Shown piece after piece: positions 23,109 through 31,334 of a stretch of DNA of 40,688 bases; within the stretch, counting starts at the first letter, position 1; each line of letters begins with the position of its first letter. Both the position numbers and the translations under genes were made by a program. The notes under the pieces are model-generated. The model was not told the DNA's origin. It did not search any database and worked only from the letters and a program-made list of their open reading frames with translations. This stretch comes from a virus, in IMG/VR virus record IMGVR_UViG_3300022752_000155, positions 1 to 40,688 of that record; one strand, given 5' to 3'.

Positions 23109-24160
23109 TAAACAATTCCTCCTTTAGCAAGTCTTCTATAGTTTCTCATTCTATTATTTAATTCAGAATATTCTTTGTATAAATCATTAATTGAACCACC
23201 TTTAGCAGCTTTTGGTTTAACAACTACATCAGAAACTGTTCTAGGAGTTAATCCTGTAATATCTTGTCTTGGTAAACTAGCAATACCTGCAGGTGTTGTA
23301 AATTTTTGTTGATAAGCTAATTGTTTAGCTTTGTTTTCATCATATCCTTGCTGAATTAAATTGTTCACTCTTCTTTGATCTGCAATACTTGCTATTCCTA
23401 ATCCAGTTCCTATAAGACCTGGAACTGTCAATAAATCTTGCATAGCTGTATAAGGTAAATCTTTTAAAAGACCTAAAATACTTTTTTCAGGTGTAGGAGA
23501 CCCTGGAGTTGGATTTGGAACTTGATTTAATACATGTGAAGAAACATCCCCTAAATTACTAATTAAACTAGCTCTATCATAATAATTTTTTGCTTGATTT
23601 AAAAAAGGTGATAATGCACTTGCATAATCAAATTCACCTGAACTTGGATTATATAAACCTTGATTTGCAAATTGATTTTGAACTTGTTGTTGTGAATCTG
23701 AGCTTAACATATCATAAATCTTATAAGCATCTCTTGCATATTTTGCATAATCACTAAATTGTTTAGTAGGATCATAAGGATTATTTCCTGGTAAAAAAGA
23801 ACTTGGATCAAACGCATCTGCGTTTACTAAATCTGAAAATAAAGAACCACCTGCTTCTGTTCCTAAACCTAATCCTAATCCTGCATCGGCTAATGTATAA
23901 GCTCCTGTTGCAGCGTCAAAAGTAAGACCTGGTAAAGCAGAGGATGCTACATCAAAAGCTCCTACTCCACCTAAACCTTCTGCTGCCAATGCATCAAAAG
24001 CAAACATCTCAGGTGCTAAATAAGGAACTGCTACTAAAGCAAGTAATTCTGGATTTTCTGTAACGACATCAATTGCATCGTCTAAAACATCTCCAGCGCC
24101 TTCTATAATATCGCCACCAAAATCTAAAACATCATCTACTATTGGTACACCGCCACCCAT
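23108..24160 (-). CDS. Internal-virion-type protein ending in KGG motifs (350 aa)
   Basis: N-terminus VPIVDDVLDFGGDIIEGAGD is acidic and hydrophobic; a hydrophobic stretch (LLALVAVPYLAPEMFAFDAL, about 39-58) and many Gly/Ala follow. The middle is acidic and Asp-rich with coiled-coil helices, and the C-terminus is basic, with AKGGS (K320) and the last five residues KGGIV. Follows the HlyC-like gene by a TAATG overlap. Function unknown; a lipid-interacting ejection protein fits. Confidence 0.65.
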   Translation of the reverse strand: MGGGVPIVDDVLDFGGDIIEGAGDVLDDAIDVVTENPELLALVAVPYLAPEMFAFDALAAEGLGGVGAFDVASSALPGLTFDAATGAYTLADAGLGLGLGTEAGGSLFSDLVNADAFDPSSFLPGNNPYDPTKQFSDYAKYARDAYKIYDMLSSDSQQQVQNQFANQGLYNPSSGEFDYASALSPFLNQAKNYYDRASLISNLGDVSSHVLNQVPNPTPGSPTPEKSILGLLKDLPYTAMQDLLTVPGLIGTGLGIASIADQRRVNNLIQQGYDENKAKQLAYQQKFTTPAGIASLPRQDITGLTPRTVSDVVVKPKAAKGGSINDLYKEYSELNNRMRNYRRLAKGGIV

Positions 24161-24588
24161 TATATATTACCTTTGTTATGAAATTCTCTTTTGAATTTCG
24201 ATGCTTTTCTATAGATAACTCCATTGTCATCTATTCTTAACCAGTTTAAAGGCTGATTTACTTTTAAAATTTTCCTAAAATGTTCTTTTGTCCAAGACAT
24301 AACTTTTCTAATATTCTTAACACAAATGGTATCAATATGCCATACATTATCACCACTTTTCCAATCATTTGGTTTTAAAAAAGTTGTTGAAATAAAACGA
24401 TTTTGAGCGTCGTTATTTAGAAAAGCCCAGTTAGTAAAAGCAATCACTTCGTCTCCTTGTTTGTGCAATTTATATTGTTTAAGTTGATAAGATGGTAGGA
24501 TATGAAATAACAGGTCTTTGTCGCTATATCGTTTATATCGGTCAAAACGCCTATACAAAGAGATTATAGTTTTTATCTCATCAAACAT
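24160..24588 (-). CDS. HlyC-like toxin-activating lysine acyltransferase fold
   Basis: HILPSYQLKQYKL (29-41), VIAFTNWAFLNNDAQNRF (48-65), DWKSGDNVWHID (75-86) follow HlyC from E. coli (LPAIQANQY, VAYCSWANLSLENE, DWTSGDRKWFID). HlyC uses His23 and Asp92; here Asp86 matches Asp92, but the position of His23 aligns with Tyr18. The enzymes move acyl chains from acyl-ACP to lysines. It sits upstream of, and overlaps, the KGG-motif protein. Length (142 aa) is short but includes the core; activity is uncertain. Confidence 0.72.
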   Translation of the reverse strand: MFDEIKTIISLYRRFDRYKRYSDKDLLFHILPSYQLKQYKLHKQGDEVIAFTNWAFLNNDAQNRFISTTFLKPNDWKSGDNVWHIDTICVKNIRKVMSWTKEHFRKILKVNQPLNWLRIDDNGVIYRKASKFKREFHNKGNI

Positions 24589-24626
24589 CTTACAGCAGGC
24601 GTTATATCCTGAAACCGTTTATTTTA

Positions 24627-25373
24627 CTATTTTTCTTTAGGTTGGTCAACTGGTTTTGGTTTAAACATTAAGCTTAATGATCCTTTGAACGGATGGCCAC
24701 CAAAATGAGTTAATTCTGATATAGCATCAGCATATATTTTACCACCTATAGCTGTCCATAACTTACAAAAACAAATATCTTCACCTAAATAACCATTCTC
24801 AGGATCTATACCTGTTTCAAAAAATGTATACCAATCTGAATCCATGATCTCTACTTTGTTACCTACTAATTGTTTATTAACTGTTTTCTTATCTGGATAT
24901 GCTTTTATTAATTTTTCAAATGCTTGTCTTTTAATCATCATGAACCCAGTAGGTCCTGCAGTTATTTCTACAAATCCATCTTTACCTATTTTAACATTAT
25001 CTCTATCTGGGAAATGAACTATAAATTGTAATGCATAGTTTTGACCAAATCCTTTTACAGCGTATGGTGTAAGAACTACTTCTTCATCTTTTTCTAATAA
25101 TCTATAAACAGCTTCTGGTTCAAATCCAATATCTGAATCTATAAAAAAGAAATGTGTACAATCTGATTTTAAAAATGATGCAACACAATTATTTCTAGCT
25201 TGCGTTACTAAAGCCATACCTGATTGTAAATGTATTGCAGTTGATACTTGAATTTTTGGATGTGATGTTGATACGAACCTCATTACACTATTCATGTAAT
25301 TTGTTGTAACCTGATGACCAAAAGCAGGTGTTGCTATAAATAACTTAATTTGTTTCTTTTTGTTGTCTGACAT
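24627..25373 (-). CDS. GT-A glycosyltransferase-like protein (248 aa)
   Basis: Nucleotide-sugar-binding Rossmann-like start (KLFIATPAFGHQ), ARNNCVASFLKSDCTHFFFIDSDIGFEPEAV with the D-x-D motif (SDI), GPTGFMMIKRQAF and YLGEDICFCKLW, ending with HFGGHPFKG. This matches the phage and bacterial GT2-like family. It begins inside the GT4 gene (29-base overlap) and probably works with it, either on virion proteins or host surface sugars. Confidence 0.8.
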   Translation of the reverse strand: MSDNKKKQIKLFIATPAFGHQVTTNYMNSVMRFVSTSHPKIQVSTAIHLQSGMALVTQARNNCVASFLKSDCTHFFFIDSDIGFEPEAVYRLLEKDEEVVLTPYAVKGFGQNYALQFIVHFPDRDNVKIGKDGFVEITAGPTGFMMIKRQAFEKLIKAYPDKKTVNKQLVGNKVEIMDSDWYTFFETGIDPENGYLGEDICFCKLWTAIGGKIYADAISELTHFGGHPFKGSLSLMFKPKPVDQPKEK

Positions 25374-26301
25374 AGTTTAAAAAATTCTCCCATTCTTTTA
25401 TTCTTGTTTCCCAAGAATAATAATTCTTATAATATTTAGTTTGCATTTCTAAGTCTTCTTTATATAGATTTTTCTTATAGTTGTCTATAACTGAATTTAA
25501 TGTATCAGCATATCTTTCAATAAGATTTTGTGAACTAGAATCAAATTCAATCATAGTTGCAAACTCGCCGCACGTCTCTGGAAGCGCGCCGTAGTTTGTA
25601 GTAACTACATGACAGCCTGCCGACATAGCTTCTATAACTGCAAGACAAGATGTTTCTTCAAAGATAGATGGATAAGCATAAATATGAGATTCTTTTAATG
25701 CTTCTCTAATCTGTGTGTTAATTCCATAACCTCTAAATATAACATTCTTAGTACCTCTACATTTATCAAATAAAGCATCAAACTTACCTTTTTCAGATTC
25801 TTCAAATGCTGTTCCATATATCCTAGTTGATGAATATATTTCTACTTCAAAATCATTTCTTGTTTTATTTAATATATCTATAGCTCTTATTAATATTGCA
25901 AGACCTCTCCATGGTGTTGATGTATATAAAATTTTAATTTTATTTTCAGGAACCGTAGGTAATATAACATTAGGTTTAACAACTTCTTCAAATGCAGGTG
26001 TAGCATTTTTAATAATAAAAGATTTATATTCTGGTATTTGGTAATGTTCTCTAAACTTATTATATTGCCAATGACTTACGTAAATAAAGTAATCTATTGA
26101 ATCTACAAATTTACGATCACGCATGTATTGAACATTTGGTTGATCATAACTTAAATGTTGCCAAACAACATTTGTTTTATCTTTTTTAACTAAAGATGGA
26201 TGACAAATAGATCCAATTAAATTAACACCATCAATAGAACCTGGTTCTAATTGTACTATTAACTGTTCTTTTAAAATTTCTGTTCCGCCTTTAGGATTCA
26301 T
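25345..26301 (-). CDS. GT4-family (GT-B) glycosyltransferase (318 aa)
   Basis: Starts MNPKGGTEIL, a sugar-binding entry loop; contains KILYTSTPWRGL and the family's E-x7-E motif in FEETSCLAVIEAMSAGCHVV followed by TNYGALPET. Full-length single domain. Overlaps the FkbM gene by 11 bases and the GT-A gene by 29, making one coupled trio. Donor and acceptor are not visible. Confidence 0.85.
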   Translation of the reverse strand: MNPKGGTEILKEQLIVQLEPGSIDGVNLIGSICHPSLVKKDKTNVVWQHLSYDQPNVQYMRDRKFVDSIDYFIYVSHWQYNKFREHYQIPEYKSFIIKNATPAFEEVVKPNVILPTVPENKIKILYTSTPWRGLAILIRAIDILNKTRNDFEVEIYSSTRIYGTAFEESEKGKFDALFDKCRGTKNVIFRGYGINTQIREALKESHIYAYPSIFEETSCLAVIEAMSAGCHVVTTNYGALPETCGEFATMIEFDSSSQNLIERYADTLNSVIDNYKKNLYKEDLEMQTKYYKNYYSWETRIKEWENFLNYVRQQKETN

Positions 26302-26911
26302 TTCTATTTCTGTTTATAAACAAAACATCCACTTGAATCAAGTGATTTTCTGAATACATTAAGTTAAGTATATCAACTAAATCAAACCCTAAGTTATGTA
26401 CATAAGATATAACTTCTGATGCCATAGGTGCTTTTAAGTTATATTCTAATGTCTGTAATTCTAGTAAAAGGGAATCTGTTCTTTTAATAATAGGTATTGC
26501 TCCTTTAATAATATCTAATTCAGATCCTTGAACATCCATTTTAATTAAATCAAACCCCTTTTCAGATCCTAACAAAGTAGGTAAAGTTATTGCCTTCCTT
26601 TTTTTAGGTTCAAAAGTATAAGTAGTGTTTTCTTTATAAATACTATTTCCTGTGGGTACTCCATCTTTACATATATAATAATCAACTTCTTTATTATCTT
26701 CAGATCCAAGTAATGCTATTTTATATGGACCTATGCTTTTTAATATAGATTCTTTTTTTTCATTAGCTTCAATCATTAATACATTTGCATTAGGAAAGAA
26801 CTCTTTAAACATAGTATAGAACTCACCTTCATAAGCTCCTATATCTAAAACGTTATTAAAAACAGAACCCTGTTCTTTATAATACTGTAGTCTCTTTCTA
26901 TGATTGTCCAT
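26291..26911 (-). CDS. FkbM-family SAM methyltransferase (206 aa)
   Basis: SAM site NVLDIGAYEGEFYT (19-32), then VLMIEANEKK and the FkbM middle DLIKMDVQGSELDIIKGA (about 116-133) and LLLELQTLEYN. FkbM enzymes O-methylate sugars or related hydroxyls. With two glycosyltransferases downstream it would complete a glycan-modification cassette within the tail genes. Starts with TAATG coupling to the 57-aa gene. Confidence 0.85.
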   Translation of the reverse strand: MDNHRKRLQYYKEQGSVFNNVLDIGAYEGEFYTMFKEFFPNANVLMIEANEKKESILKSIGPYKIALLGSEDNKEVDYYICKDGVPTGNSIYKENTTYTFEPKKRKAITLPTLLGSEKGFDLIKMDVQGSELDIIKGAIPIIKRTDSLLLELQTLEYNLKAPMASEVISYVHNLGFDLVDILNLMYSENHLIQVDVLFINRNRNES

Positions 26912-27084
26912 TATGTTTTACTAAATAAAGGTATTGGTGGTACTATAATTTTAACATCTCTTTTAATATCTTCAGGTTTAGCAGAAATATCTAATTTAAC
27001 TTCTTCTTCGTCTTTATAAATTTTACCTGTCTTTATATTTTTAATTATGATTTCTGAATCACAAAGTATTCTTATTTCTTCCAT
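26911..27084 (-). CDS. Small phage protein ending in KIIVPPIPLFSKT (57 aa)
   Basis: Starts MEEIRILCDS, has IIIKNIKTGKIYKDEEEVK (12-30) and ends KRDVKIIVPPIPLFSKT. From memory, small virion-region proteins of marine phages share a C-N-T-G-K-Y pattern and a DVKI-PP/LF ending. It starts directly after the 112-aa gene's stop. Function unknown; likely a virion component. Confidence 0.6.
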   Translation of the reverse strand: MEEIRILCDSEIIIKNIKTGKIYKDEEEVKLDISAKPEDIKRDVKIIVPPIPLFSKT

Positions 27085-27423
27085 TTAATTTGTTAATGTT
27101 CCTCGATTCACTTCTAATATAGAAACAATCGCTGTTATATCTGCAACGTTATTAGATGATAATAACAATGCATCTCTTTCTTGTAATATTATAGGACCTG
27201 AAGCTAAATTGAAAGAAGTTTTTGCAGCTATATCATTAATACCAATTTGAATTGTTGTACTATTAGTATAACTATAAACATAAGCAGATACCGTATGTGT
27301 ACCTGTTGAATTTGCAAATTGTATATTTTGAATGATAGCTCTTGCCGTAGCATTACAAGTATACACCGTTGTATTAGCAGTTGTTGTAGCTTTATAAATT
27401 GCGTTTTTATATATATTAGACAT
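27085..27423 (-). CDS. Small beta-rich virion protein (112 aa)
   Basis: Short beta strands with Thr/Asn/Ala (TTTANTTVYTCNATARAIIQNI, ANSTGTHTVSAYVY) and an end ITAIVSILEVNRGT. The plan (TT..TVYT...A.A.I..I...N..GT..V...) is like that of the 124-aa gene at the other end of the fibre cluster, so the two may be paralogs. Probably a decoration, fibre-tip or baseplate unit. Confidence 0.65.
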   Translation of the reverse strand: MSNIYKNAIYKATTTANTTVYTCNATARAIIQNIQFANSTGTHTVSAYVYSYTNSTTIQIGINDIAAKTSFNLASGPIILQERDALLLSSNNVADITAIVSILEVNRGTLTN

Positions 27424-27429
27424 TTTTCT

Positions 27430-27603
27430 TTATACTTTTATAAAATACCAAGCCTGTGCTTCATTAACATCTTGCACGTCTTGTGTAAAGGTATTGTTTA
27501 ATTGCAATACCATCTGTTCTATTGTTCTAATAATTTGGTCTAATTGAGCAGGTGTATATTCTGGAGTAGCGTTTGCAAGTCTTGGTTGATCTAGTTTTGC
27601 CAT
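27430..27603 (-). CDS. 57-aa virion-region protein
   Basis: MAKLDQPRLANATPEYTPAQ, then a helix LDQIIRTIEQMVLQLNNTF and ending AQAWYFIKV. The ATG overlaps the stop of the tail-stem gene (TAATG), giving coupling. Short proteins of this kind (P-Y-..L..ii..l...l) appear between stem and fibre genes in marine phages. Function unknown. Confidence 0.6.
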   Translation of the reverse strand: MAKLDQPRLANATPEYTPAQLDQIIRTIEQMVLQLNNTFTQDVQDVNEAQAWYFIKV

Positions 27604-29474
27604 TATCTTAAACCATCTGGTTGTGCATCTATACGTAGAGTACCAAATCTAAATGTAGTTGCAGCTGATGTTCCTGTATCTACTGTTGTCATTTTAATTG
27701 CTACCTGTCTACCTCTTGCTCTCATATCTACTTTAGTAGTTGTTGAATAAACAACAGTACTAGATGCAACTTGTACAGTTGAACCAGGGTATTGTCTAAC
27801 TAAAAATTCCATCTGAACTCCGCCAACTTGATTTTTAAAGTCAGGTATATAACGTTTGATAAACATTGAATCATTAGTATCACCTAATCCAAATTCAGCT
27901 GTTTGTATGTAAGCAGGTAAATATACACCATCTGCTTGATTACCATATTCTTGATTAAATAAAGTAGCTCTTCCTGGTGTTAAACCAATAACTGTAGGTT
28001 GTGCTAAAGCAGTTGAATTAACATCATAATCTGTTGCTAACGGATAAGCAAATATATCTCTTGGAGCCCAAACAGTTCTTGCTAAAGTTCCAATTGTCCA
28101 AAGTTGTTCTCTGTAGTTATAAGTTACTACTCTATTAATATAACTTGAGTTTTGAGAAGCATAGAACCAACTTACTTCTGCAAATTGAAGATTAACACCT
28201 CCAAATGTTGTAAATTGTTCTTCATCATCTATGTCGCTATATACATAATCTTGCACAGTACATGGAATCTGTTTTACTACCCCGTCAAATAAAAAGAATC
28301 CACCATTAGACATCCAATAGACAACGTTTTCAGCCTCAACAGCTGAGTGTGGTGATATAGCTCCACAATTTGTACCTACTTGTTTAAATGAAAATGTATA
28401 TGGAGGTCCTACGAACTGCATAGAATGAGCAGATAAATTTGTAAGTAATATTAAATCACCTCTTGTTCTTACAGCTGTTACAAGTCTATTTCCTGATGAT
28501 AATCTTTGAAATCCTGCAGTATTAGTTGCTGTGGGTGTAAAATCTGTAATTGATTCTTGTGAACCAAATAATACTGACATTGGATCATAAGTTGTAGTTG
28601 TTCCTGGTGTTGTTTGAGTACCTAAAAATATTACGTGTCTATCACGAGAAGATACAATCATATAATTAGATTGTGTTGGAGCATTAGCAAGTAAAGTTGC
28701 TCTTGTATTCCTTGATATTACAAATGTACTTGTTTGCAAATAATAAGTTTTTCCACCATAAATAGTTGCAATTAAATCTTCTCCCCAGTTATCTAATACC
28801 CATATTCTTGGTCTTTGTGTAATAACTCCCGTTGGTCTTGCTGTACCCCAAGTAGAAAATCCCCATGATGCAGCTCCCCATCCAATACCAAATTGAGAAG
28901 TATCAGCACCTATATTTATTTGAAAAGCTCCTGTTCCTGTCGCTGTATCAGATGATGCAGGTGTTCCAAGATCTGCTACATTTATTTTAAATGTATTAGC
29001 GTTTGTAATTTCTTGAATTTCAAATTCTTGAGACATAGTAGTATTGGTAATAGTAGTTGTTCCAACACTAACTCCAGTTACACCTGAAAACGTAACAAAA
29101 TCTCCTTCTACAGCTCCGTTAGAAGTTGAAGTAACTTCTACAATAGTTGTTCCTGAAGTGAATGAAAATACTACAGCTTGTGTAGTAGATATAGGTGTAA
29201 TGTCATAATAGTTGTTATCGTAATAAATATATAATTTTCTATCTGTACCAATAGCTGATAATGAATCTCCAGCTAAATCTGTATAATTGTGAATATCTCT
29301 AGCAACACCAATAAGATGTAATGGTGGTGCAACGTTTTGCCAGCCGCCAATCTTTTCAGGAACTCCATAACGGAATCGCATGTTATCGCAGTCAGTCCAA
29401 CCGCCTTCAGCTCCGTAGAGTGTATCCTGTTTGTTAATACCGGGACGTGGAAATTTTACTTTGGTTATTGGCAT
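27603..29474 (-). CDS. P22 gp10-like tail-stem/DNA-stabilisation protein (623 aa)
   Basis: PRPGINKQDTLYGAEGGWTDCDNMRFRYGVPEKIGGW (given here as its parts, residues 9-45) is a marker of this podovirus stem family. A beta domain (about 98-200) of the FSFTSGTTIVEVTSTSNG and EFEIQEITNANTFKINV type is inserted near the N-terminus, then a beta-propeller-like region with DRHVIFLGT and Trp motifs. Homologs extend the portal tube toward the tip. Preceded by an SD-sequestering hairpin (29476-29498). Confidence 0.8.
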   Translation of the reverse strand: MPITKVKFPRPGINKQDTLYGAEGGWTDCDNMRFRYGVPEKIGGWQNVAPPLHLIGVARDIHNYTDLAGDSLSAIGTDRKLYIYYDNNYYDITPISTTQAVVFSFTSGTTIVEVTSTSNGAVEGDFVTFSGVTGVSVGTTTITNTTMSQEFEIQEITNANTFKINVADLGTPASSDTATGTGAFQINIGADTSQFGIGWGAASWGFSTWGTARPTGVITQRPRIWVLDNWGEDLIATIYGGKTYYLQTSTFVISRNTRATLLANAPTQSNYMIVSSRDRHVIFLGTQTTPGTTTTYDPMSVLFGSQESITDFTPTATNTAGFQRLSSGNRLVTAVRTRGDLILLTNLSAHSMQFVGPPYTFSFKQVGTNCGAISPHSAVEAENVVYWMSNGGFFLFDGVVKQIPCTVQDYVYSDIDDEEQFTTFGGVNLQFAEVSWFYASQNSSYINRVVTYNYREQLWTIGTLARTVWAPRDIFAYPLATDYDVNSTALAQPTVIGLTPGRATLFNQEYGNQADGVYLPAYIQTAEFGLGDTNDSMFIKRYIPDFKNQVGGVQMEFLVRQYPGSTVQVASSTVVYSTTTKVDMRARGRQVAIKMTTVDTGTSAATTFRFGTLRIDAQPDGLR

Positions 29475-29475
29475 A

Positions 29476-29498
29476 AAACCTCTATTTAAAAGAGATTT
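29476..29498 (-). promoter_or_regulatory. Hairpin that can hide the stem gene's ribosome-binding site
   Basis: On the minus strand AAATCTCT (29498-29491) can pair with AGAGGTTT (29483-29476), eight pairs including one G-U, with a 7-base loop. The AGAGG in the 3' arm is the ribosome-binding site of the tail-stem gene, whose ATG starts at 29474. The wobble pair exists only in minus-strand RNA, which agrees with that strand being transcribed. Confidence 0.5.
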
Positions 29499-29502
29499 TA
29501 TA

Positions 29503-30153
29503 TCATCTTTTAAACTTTGCTGAAAGTCCTAAATGTGGTCTTCTATCATAAATATTTTCTTGTGAGCCAGGTGTATTTATATCATTATAATGCAAAAATA
29601 CTTGACCACAATTCTCGCCTTCAAACGCATCTCTCCAATGTTCTAAAATATTTCCTCTGTAAACTAACATATCACCTGGTTCTAAATTTACTTTAATTCC
29701 GATTGTATTATCGCTTACATAATTACCATCTATAAGTTTTCCTTTAGTCTCATCAGGTTCAATAAATATTGTCCATGGATCTCCACCTAAATTTAATGTT
29801 GTAGATATTTCACAACTAAATCTATCTTTATGACGATATAATATATCTCCTTTTTTATATATTCTTGCATAAGAATAATTAGGTATTAATTTTAATTCTG
29901 TTTTTTCTTCCATAATAGGATGTACTTTTGTAAGTAAAGTTTCCATAACTATGTCTGCATAATGAGAATATGTTTCAGGAACCTGTTTATCATTCCACAC
30001 TCCCCACATACTGTTAAAAGGAGAAATAATCCTCTCATCAAATAAAAATTTGGCTACCTTTCTTTTTAATAAAAAATATTCATAACAAAAATTTGCTAAA
30101 TCTTCTGATATTGCTTTTTTAATTACTGTATATTTATTTTCTTTAAAACTCAT
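29503..30153 (-). CDS. 2-oxoglutarate/Fe(II) oxygenase, first of three (216 aa)
   Basis: RHKDRFSCEISTTLNLGGDPW supplies H108 and D110 of the iron triad in a double-stranded beta-helix; EHWRDAFEG gives H172, and QVFLHYND ends the fold. Residues 91-97 (PNYSYAR) enter the core. This is the phage hydroxylase type seen in marine phages. Substrates are not known; prolyl, lysyl or fibre hydroxylation are the usual guesses. Confidence 0.82.
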   Translation of the reverse strand: MSFKENKYTVIKKAISEDLANFCYEYFLLKRKVAKFLFDERIISPFNSMWGVWNDKQVPETYSHYADIVMETLLTKVHPIMEEKTELKLIPNYSYARIYKKGDILYRHKDRFSCEISTTLNLGGDPWTIFIEPDETKGKLIDGNYVSDNTIGIKVNLEPGDMLVYRGNILEHWRDAFEGENCGQVFLHYNDINTPGSQENIYDRRPHLGLSAKFKR

Positions 30154-30158
30154 TTTTA

Positions 30159-30647
30159 TTATTTATAATAATTTAAATTTATAACTACTCTTACATCTTT
30201 ATCGGTACTGGAAGTTCCAGTATGATAATTATTAGAATCAAATTCTATTAATTTATTTTCTTCACTATTAATTATATCGTTATTTTTAAATTTTGTATAT
30301 CCATTATTAGTATTACAATAAAATATAGCAGTTTTTATTTTATTTGTTTCTTCATCAGTATCAATATGAAAACCATGTTCTATAATTTTATCTGTTTTAG
30401 TTAATAAATTTGCTTTTATTCTAAGTATTGCTTTAGGATTAATTTTTTCAATTAAAGGAGAAATAATATTAAAATAATTCGATTGAATAGAATAATTAGA
30501 ATAAAAAAGATGTGTAAATTGAAAAAAATTATCTATTTTTTCATTTATAACATAATGATTATAATACCATGGAAAATAATCTCCTAATATATTTTTTTGT
30601 AAATTTAAAAATTCTTTTTCAGATAAAAAGTTTTTTATTTCTTTCAT
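30159..30647 (-). CDS. 2-oxoglutarate/Fe(II) oxygenase, second of three (162 aa)
   Basis: HGFHIDTDE (H94, D96), KTAIFYCNTNNGYTKF, and FDSNNYHTGTSSTDKDVRVVINL with H142 and R153 give the complete iron and 2OG-binding set of the cyanophage-like family. It is extremely AT-rich, more than its neighbours, with Asn, Ile and Lys overuse. Confidence 0.82.
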   Translation of the reverse strand: MKEIKNFLSEKEFLNLQKNILGDYFPWYYNHYVINEKIDNFFQFTHLFYSNYSIQSNYFNIISPLIEKINPKAILRIKANLLTKTDKIIEHGFHIDTDEETNKIKTAIFYCNTNNGYTKFKNNDIINSEENKLIEFDSNNYHTGTSSTDKDVRVVINLNYYK

Positions 30648-30651
30648 TTAT

Positions 30652-31293
30652 TTATTTAAATGGATTTCCTATATTCCATATAACTAATGAATATCTTGTT
30701 CCTTTTGTTACAGGCAAAACTCTATGCCAAACATGAGAAGGAAATACTACTATACTTCCACGTGGTTTTATTTCAGTACATTTTCGAATATTTTGTGGTT
30801 TATCTGGGTCTAAATTTCTAAAATCAAATTCTAGTTCTCCTCCTTCATAATCTTCAGGGGCCGATAAAGAACATGTTACAGATAATTTTCTAATTTTACC
30901 GTGTATATTTGGATCACTAGGTTTATCATAAGGAGAATCCCAGCTATCACAATGCCAATCATAATATTGATTTAATTTATATTTTGTAAATTGACAAGAT
31001 TCAGACCATTCCCAATCAAAATTCCATCCAGCGTTTTTATTTGCTGAGTGTATATAAGGTTGAATTTCATCATATATCCAACGATCATTTAACCATACAA
31101 TATTTGAATCTCTTTTCTTTTTTAAATCTTTTATATCTTCTTCTGTTAAAGGTTTACCTTCATTAACTTTATTTGTTTGACCACCAGTAAGTGCTAATTG
31201 TTCTTGTTGAGAATTACCATATTTAATTAATTCATCACAAAAATCATTAGATAATGCACTTGTAAAATACCAATAATGTTCTTTTAGATTCAT
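30652..31293 (-). CDS. 2-oxoglutarate/Fe(II) oxygenase, third of three (PKHD-type, 213 aa)
   Basis: YYDWHCDSWDSPYD (H114, D116), RKLSVTCSLSAPEDYEGGEL, then FPSHVWHRVLPVTKGTRYSLVIW with H190 and R200, a standard prolyl-4-hydroxylase-type (P4Hc) domain. It directly follows the 314-aa glycine-rich protein gene. Probably modifies virion or host proteins; the target is not visible. Confidence 0.86.
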   Translation of the reverse strand: MNLKEHYWYFTSALSNDFCDELIKYGNSQQEQLALTGGQTNKVNEGKPLTEEDIKDLKKKRDSNIVWLNDRWIYDEIQPYIHSANKNAGWNFDWEWSESCQFTKYKLNQYYDWHCDSWDSPYDKPSDPNIHGKIRKLSVTCSLSAPEDYEGGELEFDFRNLDPDKPQNIRKCTEIKPRGSIVVFPSHVWHRVLPVTKGTRYSLVIWNIGNPFK

Positions 31294-31334
31294 TTCTTTA
31301 TATTTTATAAACTTATTTTATATGTTTGTAAATA

